This document shows, one piece after another, positions 4,157 through 8,625 of a stretch of DNA of 8,625 nt (positions are counted from its first letter, which is position 1; the number at the start of each line of letters is the position of its first letter). This DNA is from Comamonadaceae bacterium. Lineage in GTDB: Bacteria > Pseudomonadota > Gammaproteobacteria > Burkholderiales > Burkholderiaceae_C. A model generated the notes under the pieces. The model had not been told where the DNA came from and made no database searches. It saw nothing but the letters and a program-made list of their open reading frames with translations. The stretch covers positions 1 through 8,625 of the forward strand of contig CANCCE010000115.1 of NCBI GenBank assembly GCA_947374505.1, read 5' to 3'. Made by a program: the position numbers and the translations under genes.

Positions 4157-7111
4157 TCAGGCTGCGTTCATGCGCTGAATGGTGGCCACTGCCAACTCCA
4201 TGGCGGTGGCCAGTTCGGCCAGCGCCACCTCGGCGTCACGGGATAAACCTAAAGCCAGTTCGACCTCCGTCGCCGTGCGAAAAACGTCTGGCAAGGCCAG
4301 ATTGGCCGCCACCCCGGCCAGCTTGTGGGCCAAGGCAACCGCAGCAGCACTGTCGTTGCTAGCCAGATTGCTCTGTATCAAAGATACAGCCCCCGCATAA
4401 GTCTCGACAAAGCGGCCCAACCAATCTTGGTAGGCGGGCATGTCGGTCCAAATTTTCAGCCCCTCCGTGACATTGATCACTGTCGACTCTGGAGCCCACG
4501 CCAAGGACAACGGCAGTGGCTGACTGGCCGCGTTGATCACCGCTTGGCGTGTCAACCGTTGAATCAGCGTGATGGTGGACGGCACGTCAAAAGGTTTGCT
4601 GATGAAGTGCGTCATGCCCACCGCATGCGCGGCGTCTTGCTGCGACTTGAAGGCACCCGCCGTCAACGCAACAATAGGCAGATGTGCAAACTCAGGCATC
4701 AGGCGCAACAGACGTGTCGCCTCAATGCCGCCCATGACCGGCATTTGCACGTCCATCAGTACCAGATCAACCTCGTTTGGATGCGCCACCAACCAGTCAA
4801 TGGCTTCTTGACCATTGCTGGCAAGGGACACCACGGCGCCGTGCCCGTGCAAAATGCGGCGCGCCACTTCACAGTTGATGTCGCCGTCATCCACCACCAG
4901 CACCCGTATGCCTTGCAAAGATTTCCCAGCCAAATTAGGCGCTGTGTTTTCCCTCAAGACATAAGTTTGTGTCGGTTGATCCAGTGGTTGATCGCCGTCC
5001 GCTATGGTTTTGAGAGGCACCGAAAACCAGAATTCACTGCCCTGCCCCAAAACGCTGGTCAAGCCAATTTGCCCGCCCATCAACTGGACCAATTGGCGAC
5101 AAATCGTCAACCCAAGGCCTGTCCCACCAAAGCGTCGGGTGGTCGTGCTGTCAGCCTGCGTGAAGGCCGAAAAAACAGTGCTCTGTAGTTCAGGTGCAAT
5201 GCCAATGCCAGTGTCTCTGACACTGAAGCGCAGCACCACCTCATCGGTGCCTCGGGACACCAGCTCTGTGCGCAGCTCGACCTGGCCTTTACTGGTGAAC
5301 TTGATCGCATTGATACTCAGGTTGATCAACACCTGCTCAAGCCGTAAGGCATCCCCAGACAAGGTGTAGATACCCGGCACCAGAGGCGGTGGATGGATGA
5401 TCAATTTGATATTTTTCTCACCAACCGCCACACCCAAGACCACGCTCAAAGAGTCGATCACATCGGTCAGTCGGAAAGGTGCCTGCTCAATCATCATCTG
5501 GCCGGCTTCAATTTTGGAGACATCCAGAATGTCGCTGATCAGGCTCAGCAAAATCCGCCCCGAAGCTCTGATCTTGCGCACCATGTTGTGGGCGTCCATG
5601 TCCAAATTAGCCTGCTCCAACAAATAAGCCAGACCCAAAATAGCATTCAGCGGTGAGCGGATTTCATGGCTCATGCTGGACAGAAAATCAGACTTCGCCA
5701 AGTTGGCGCTGTCGGCTACGGCACGAGAGCTTTCGAGCTCAATATTTTTTTCCTGCAAGACCATGTCAAGGCGCTTGCTTTCGGTGACGTCACGCGCCGC
5801 CGCAAAGACGCCTTGCAAGACACGGTCGCGGTCGTAAAAGGTGGTGGCGTTGTAAGACACCACGGTTTCTTTGCCGTCTCTGGCGCGTACAGTCAATTCG
5901 TAATTGGTGATTTTTTTGCCGCTCAACACCATGTTGATGGCAGCCACGGCCCGGTCTGGCTCGGTGAAGAACTTTTTGAAGGGGGCACCAATCAACTCGT
6001 CCCGGGTGCAGTTGGTCAGTTCTTCGGTTTGCTTGTTGACGTCGGTGATGATGCCGGCGGGATCTGTGGTCATGATCGCGTCAATGTTGGCTTCAATCAG
6101 CGAGCGCGTGTAGAACTGCTGGTCACGCAAACGTTGATCGAGCTTTTTCTGCTCTTCTTCAATCAGCTTGCGGGCGGTGTTGTCCGTGCCAATCAACAGG
6201 TAGCCAATGATGGCGTCTAGTGCATCGCGCAGAGCCGTCACTGACACCACCGCCGGAAAGCGACTGCCATCTTTGCGGATGTAGGTCAGCTCATAAATGT
6301 CTTCAATGCCGCGCGAGGCTTTAAAGACCAAGGCTTCAAAGCCCGGCGTGATCGGCGTCTCAAACTCAGCACTCAGTGCGCTGGCCCGGGTGATCACCTC
6401 TTGTGGATCAGAAATCTCAGCCGGCGTTATTTTGTTCATCACGTCTGCCGCCAAATAGCCCAGCATCCGCTCAGCACCGACGTTGAAAATCTGAATCACG
6501 CCGTTCGCATCGGTCGCAATACTGGAGAAGTTGGCGCTGTTGAAAATAGCGCTCTGCAACGCACCGGCTTTGAGCAAGGCTTCTTCGGCTTGCTTGCGAG
6601 CGGTGTTGTCCGTACCAATCAACAGGTAGCCAATGATGGCGTCTTGGTCATCGCGCAGGGCCGTGACCGAGACCACAGCCGGAAAGCGACTGCCGTCTTT
6701 GCGGATGTAGGTCAGCTCGTAAATGTCTTCAATGCCGCGCGAGGCTTTAAAGACCAAGGCTTCAAAGCCCGGCGTGATCGGCGTCTCAAACTCAGCACTC
6801 AATGCGCTGGCCCGAGCGATCACCTCTTGTGGATCAGAAATCTCAGCCGGCGTAACTTTGTTCATCACGTCTGCCGCCAAATAGCCCAGCATCCGCTCAG
6901 CACCCACGTTGAAAATCTGGATCACGCCGTTCGCATCGGTCGCGATACTGGAGAAGTTGGCGCTGTTGAAAATAGCGTTTTGCAACGCACCGGCTTTGAT
7001 CAACGCTTCTTCAGACTTTGACGTCAAACTGGACTCGCTGATGGGCACTAAGGTCACATCAGTGGAGGGCTCAAAAAAGACCGCCTTAACGCCGTAATCA
7101 TTTTTTTTCAT
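4157..7111 (-). CDS. Soluble hybrid sensor histidine kinase (PAS-PAS-PAS-HisKA-HATPase-REC-HPt)
   Basis: 984 residues with no membrane segment, so it should sense a cytoplasmic or diffusible cue. Domains in order: PAS1 (about 34-175) and PAS2 (176-317), nearly identical; a divergent PAS3 (about 329-445); a coiled-coil linker (446-475); HisKA with H482 in SHEIRSPLNAIL; HATPase with the N-box (N597, N601), G1 DTGIGI (633-638), F-box FSAFTQAD and G2 GTGLGL (663-668); a receiver with D741/D742, phospho-acceptor D787 (LMDVQMP), T817 and K839; and a C-terminal HPt with H929 (AHKLAGVAANL). The receiver and HPt imply a His-Asp-His phosphorelay to an unlinked response regulator. In the HPt, the Lys usually found three residues after the His is Ala. 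The start ATG has no clear Shine-Dalgarno and is followed at once by a run of eight A. A possible 35-codon ORF ends 12 bases upstream. The signal and target are unknown. Confidence 0.95.
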   Translation of the reverse strand: MKKNDYGVKAVFFEPSTDVTLVPISESSLTSKSEEALIKAGALQNAIFNSANFSSIATDANGVIQIFNVGAERMLGYLAADVMNKVTPAEISDPQEVIARASALSAEFETPITPGFEALVFKASRGIEDIYELTYIRKDGSRFPAVVSVTALRDDQDAIIGYLLIGTDNTARKQAEEALLKAGALQSAIFNSANFSSIATDANGVIQIFNVGAERMLGYLAADVMNKITPAEISDPQEVITRASALSAEFETPITPGFEALVFKASRGIEDIYELTYIRKDGSRFPAVVSVTALRDALDAIIGYLLIGTDNTARKLIEEEQKKLDQRLRDQQFYTRSLIEANIDAIMTTDPAGIITDVNKQTEELTNCTRDELIGAPFKKFFTEPDRAVAAINMVLSGKKITNYELTVRARDGKETVVSYNATTFYDRDRVLQGVFAAARDVTESKRLDMVLQEKNIELESSRAVADSANLAKSDFLSSMSHEIRSPLNAILGLAYLLEQANLDMDAHNMVRKIRASGRILLSLISDILDVSKIEAGQMMIEQAPFRLTDVIDSLSVVLGVAVGEKNIKLIIHPPPLVPGIYTLSGDALRLEQVLINLSINAIKFTSKGQVELRTELVSRGTDEVVLRFSVRDTGIGIAPELQSTVFSAFTQADSTTTRRFGGTGLGLTICRQLVQLMGGQIGLTSVLGQGSEFWFSVPLKTIADGDQPLDQPTQTYVLRENTAPNLAGKSLQGIRVLVVDDGDINCEVARRILHGHGAVVSLASNGQEAIDWLVAHPNEVDLVLMDVQMPVMGGIEATRLLRLMPEFAHLPIVALTAGAFKSQQDAAHAVGMTHFISKPFDVPSTITLIQRLTRQAVINAASQPLPLSLAWAPESTVINVTEGLKIWTDMPAYQDWLGRFVETYAGAVSLIQSNLASNDSAAAVALAHKLAGVAANLALPDVFRTATEVELALGLSRDAEVALAELATAMELAVATIQRMNAA
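6167..6586 (-). repeat. Tandem PAS-coding repeat, copy 2
   Basis: Encodes kinase residues 176-315. It aligns without gaps to 6593-7012 at a 426-base period. I counted about 23 mismatches over some 405 bases, roughly 94% identity, with one identical run of about 80 bases (around 6295-6376). The protein copies differ at only about seven positions. The near identity at synonymous sites indicates a recent duplication or gene conversion. Confidence 0.93.
6593..7012 (-). repeat. Tandem PAS-coding repeat, copy 1
   Basis: Encodes kinase residues 34-173 and is the upstream partner of 6167-6586, offset by 426 bases (142 codons). The repeat runs from the EEAL-KAGALQ helix to the DNTARK segment that follows the PAS core. 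The unit is therefore a whole PAS domain with its linker helix, in frame. Confidence 0.93.
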
Positions 7112-7170
7112 ATCTAATTATTATTACATATTCGTTAAAATGATTAGATATATTTTATTAAAATTTAAAC
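7111..7170. promoter_or_regulatory. AT-rich block with an 8-bp inverted repeat upstream of the kinase
   Basis: This block is strikingly AT-rich compared with everything around it. TATCTAAT (7111-7118) is the exact inverse of ATTAGATA (7143-7150), with 24 bases between the arms; one arm abuts the kinase start. It may hold the kinase promoter and an operator, but I see no clean pair of -35/-10 boxes. The rest of the spacer to 7385 holds no recognisable gene apart from the doubtful short ORF at 7124-7231. Confidence 0.35.
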
Positions 7171-7231
7171 TGATGAACCTTTGACGCTTTTCCCCCATCA
7201 GCAGAGCATCAAATTCACGTTCTTGGTACAT
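7124..7231 (-). CDS. Possible 35-residue ORF just upstream of the kinase
   Basis: An ATG at 7229-7231 opens 35 codons ending in TAA at 7124-7126, 12 bases before the kinase ATG. The first half (MYQEREFDALLMGEKRQ) is charged and protein-like with ordinary codons. The second half runs into the AT-rich block and becomes Ile/Leu/Asn-rich. There is no good Shine-Dalgarno. It could be a leader peptide or a decayed gene fragment, or simply chance. I do not recognise a family. Confidence 0.2.
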   Translation of the reverse strand: MYQEREFDALLMGEKRQRFISLNFNKIYLIILTNM

Positions 7232-7376
7232 GTGAACTCGAGCAGTTCAGCGAAGCACTCTTGGCAGCCAGGTGAGCGGTGTTCAGGCTCTGCGTCCAGA
7301 TCGAGCCGGTGAGGCCAACAAGTAAGCCCAGCAGTTTATAGTTTCAAAGACGGCAGTGACTGTCTGATAACAATAC

Positions 7377-7380
7377 GGAG
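7377..7380 (+). promoter_or_regulatory. Ribosome binding site deciding a TTG start
   Basis: GGAG at 7377-7380 lies 5 bases before the TTG at 7386. The resulting protein begins with a complete signal peptide, which supports TTG rather than any later ATG. Confidence 0.65.
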
Positions 7381-7385
7381 ACACC

Positions 7386-8369
7386 TTGAAAAATCGCATC
7401 ATTGCCACCTTTTTTAGCGCAGCAGCCATGTTTCTTGCCAGTTCTGCCTACGGGCAATGGGCTCCTGTGGGTCCTGTGGAGTTGATCGTCGCCGCCGGAA
7501 GCGGTGGTGGCAACGACCGCACTGCGCGCTTGCTTGCAAATATGTTGACCGGCGCAAAGCTAGTTCAAGCACCCGTGGTGGTCGTGAACAAACCCGGAGC
7601 GGGCGGTGTCATTGCTCAAAACTACCTGAATTCGCACCGCGGTAATGGTCACTATTTAATGATCACCAATCCAGCGCTGCTGACGAATCCGATCATTGGC
7701 GTAGGGACTGCAAAGTACACAGAAGTCACCCCCGTTGCTCAATTATTCAACGAGTACGTACTGCTCGTAGCGAAGAGCAGCGCCAAGGTAGAAACGGGTA
7801 AAGATCTGATCGCCAGTTGGAAACGCAGTCCCACTTCACTGTCCCTGGCTGTCGCGCCCGGCTTGGGCGCCGGCCCTCATATTGCGGCGGCCATGGTTGC
7901 GCAGACTGCGGGGGTAGATCCATCCAAACTGGTTGTAGTTCCGTACGTCACTGCAGCCGCTGCCTTAACGGCACTCCTGGGTGGGCATGTTGACCTGATG
8001 GCATCAACGACGATGAATGTGCTCCCGTTCCTGGTGTCCGGTAAGGTTCATGCGCTTGGAATCACAGGTCCGCAAAGGATACCGGGTCAATTGGCATCTG
8101 TTCCTACTTGGCGCGAACAAGGCGTGGACGTCGAATTTGGAAATTGGCGCGGAGTGGTCGGCCCCGATGGCATGACCAAGGCGCAAATAACGTATTGGGA
8201 GGGTGTTTTCTCTAAACTGGTCGCTCTGCCGGAGTGGAAAGCCCGCGTTGATGAGGAGTTTTCTCAAGGTGATTACAAAGACAGTGCGGCAAGCAAACTG
8301 TTTCTAGATCAGGAAAACCAACGCTTGGGACAGTTGTTAAAGAGGCTCGGTCTGGCCACATCAAAATAA
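7386..8369 (+). CDS. Bug/TctC-family tripartite tricarboxylate transporter substrate-binding protein
   Basis: 327 residues, the usual full length of the family. It begins at TTG with a positively charged N-terminus (MKNR), a hydrophobic core, and a probable signal peptidase site after SSAYG (about residue 23), so the mature protein is periplasmic. Family features are the first strand VELIVAAGSGGGNDRTAR, VVVNKPGAGG, LTNPIIGVG, the VAPGLGAGPH loop, VVPYVTAAAALTALLGGHVDL, and GITGPQR followed by VPTWREQGVDVEFGNWRGVVGP. It is closer in style to TctC-type receptors than the gene at 1-804. In place of the usual YKG-x-P-A-L loop it has YVTAAAAL, so the two probably bind different ligands. No TctA/TctB permease genes are nearby. 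Divergent from the kinase and convergent with the EamA gene, it appears to be a single-gene unit. Confidence 0.95.
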   Translation: MKNRIIATFFSAAAMFLASSAYGQWAPVGPVELIVAAGSGGGNDRTARLLANMLTGAKLVQAPVVVVNKPGAGGVIAQNYLNSHRGNGHYLMITNPALLTNPIIGVGTAKYTEVTPVAQLFNEYVLLVAKSSAKVETGKDLIASWKRSPTSLSLAVAPGLGAGPHIAAAMVAQTAGVDPSKLVVVPYVTAAAALTALLGGHVDLMASTTMNVLPFLVSGKVHALGITGPQRIPGQLASVPTWREQGVDVEFGNWRGVVGPDGMTKAQITYWEGVFSKLVALPEWKARVDEEFSQGDYKDSAASKLFLDQENQRLGQLLKRLGLATSK

Positions 8370-8392
8370 CGTTGTCCGTTCACACATGAATC

Positions 8393-8419
8393 AGTCGTCA
8401 TCGCAAAAGGATGACGACT
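8393..8419. terminator. 10-bp perfect hairpin between convergent genes
   Basis: AGTCGTCATC (8393-8402) pairs perfectly with GATGACGACT (8410-8419) around a 7-base loop. It begins 23 bases after the receptor stop and spans the last seven codons and stop of the opposing EamA gene. Its position fits a bidirectional terminator, but no T-run follows on either strand and the stem is only half GC. It may instead act as a 3' end stabiliser. Confidence 0.4.
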
Positions 8420-8625
8420 ATCCCGATCAAGGTCAATGCACTGCCCAGCAGCGTGCTGAGCGTGATGACGTCCTGACCTTTGAACAATAAATGACTGAGC
8501 GGAAACACCAAAATGGGCGTGCACAGCGTCATCAATGCGACGACTGAGAGCGGGATGAAGCGCATGGCGCCGATGACCCCCATTTGACCCAGGATGTTGA
8601 ACACACCGATCAAGGCAAACAACCA
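8398..8625 (-). CDS. EamA/DMT-family transporter, C-terminal part
   Basis: The last 75 residues of an inner-membrane permease; the frame is open to the window edge. Three hydrophobic segments are visible: around FALIGVFNILGQMGV, a long one around SVVALMTLCTPILVFPLSHLLF, and LLGSALTLIGIVVILL at the end. The order A-x-R-F-x-P-L, TPILVFPLSHLLF-KGQD, TLLGSALTLIG matches the C-terminal half of a 10-TM EamA repeat protein. A Gly-Gln pair (KGQD) stands where members often have Gly-Glu. Such carriers export amino acids, metabolites or drugs; the substrate cannot be told from this end. Confidence 0.85.
   Translation of the reverse strand, partial: WLFALIGVFNILGQMGVIGAMRFIPLSVVALMTLCTPILVFPLSHLLFKGQDVITLSTLLGSALTLIGIVVILLR

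Noticed and set aside
4325..5188. 287-codon open frame on the plus strand
   Set aside because: It lies wholly antisense to the HATPase and receiver parts of the kinase, whose domain motifs are unmistakable; the plus-strand translation has no recognisable domain.
6167..7012. Direct repeats as a mobile element or CRISPR-like array
   Set aside because: There are only two units, each encoding a full PAS domain in frame, with no spacers, terminal inverted repeats or transposase.
6401..7021. 206-codon open frame on the plus strand with an apparent internal repeat
   Set aside because: The repeat is the mirror of the duplicated PAS units on the minus strand; the plus reading is a shadow.
7218..7343. 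Open minus-strand stretch of 42 codons with a membrane-like reading (LLGLLVGLTGSIW)
   Set aside because: It has no start codon, is bounded by stops on both sides, and matches no family I know; it may be a decayed fragment but cannot be supported as a gene.

Overview
The window looks like chromosomal DNA from a betaproteobacterium, most likely Burkholderiales and perhaps Comamonadaceae (Rhodoferax/Polaromonas-like). This is an inference from two unrelated Bug/TctC-type solute receptors, a multi-PAS hybrid kinase of a style common there, and moderate to high GC. No rRNA, tRNA, CRISPR array, transposase or phage gene is visible. The window contains eight protein-coding genes, two of them cut by its edges, plus a few small or doubtful reading frames.

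Layout. (1) Positions 1-1612, plus strand, by eye about two-thirds GC: the 3' part of a Bug-family periplasmic receptor, then an uncharacterised cupin protein, 37 bases apart and apparently one transcript. A 33-codon stretch with coding-like composition follows the cupin stop in the same frame. (2) Positions 1711-3586, minus strand, lower GC: a standalone MetE-C-terminal-type zinc methyltransferase followed by a short-chain dehydrogenase that lacks the usual active-site Tyr. A good sigma70-type promoter (3669-3697) lies upstream of the methyltransferase. (3) Positions 3843-4136, plus strand: a small DUF1330 protein. (4) Positions 4157-7111, minus strand: a 984-residue soluble hybrid histidine kinase (PAS-PAS-PAS-HisKA-HATPase-REC-HPt) whose first two PAS units are a recent 426-bp tandem duplication. 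(5) Positions 7112-7385: a divergent intergenic region with an AT-rich block and a possible 35-codon upstream ORF. (6) Positions 7386-8369, plus strand: a second, complete Bug/TctC receptor with a TTG start. (7) Positions 8398-8625, minus strand: the C-terminal end of an EamA/DMT permease, convergent with the receptor and sharing a hairpin with it.

Working together. Solute receptors, an SDR, a cupin and a DUF1330 protein form a typical accessory catabolic or uptake neighbourhood, but nothing here fixes a substrate, and no TctA/TctB membrane partners are present. The kinase may sense a cytoplasmic redox, ligand or energy cue; its output regulator is not in the window. I see no clearly new multi-gene system. 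The best leads are the Tyr-less SDR next to a core-only methionine-synthase-like enzyme, the fresh PAS duplication, and the unusual gene junctions at 801-845 and 1610-1714.
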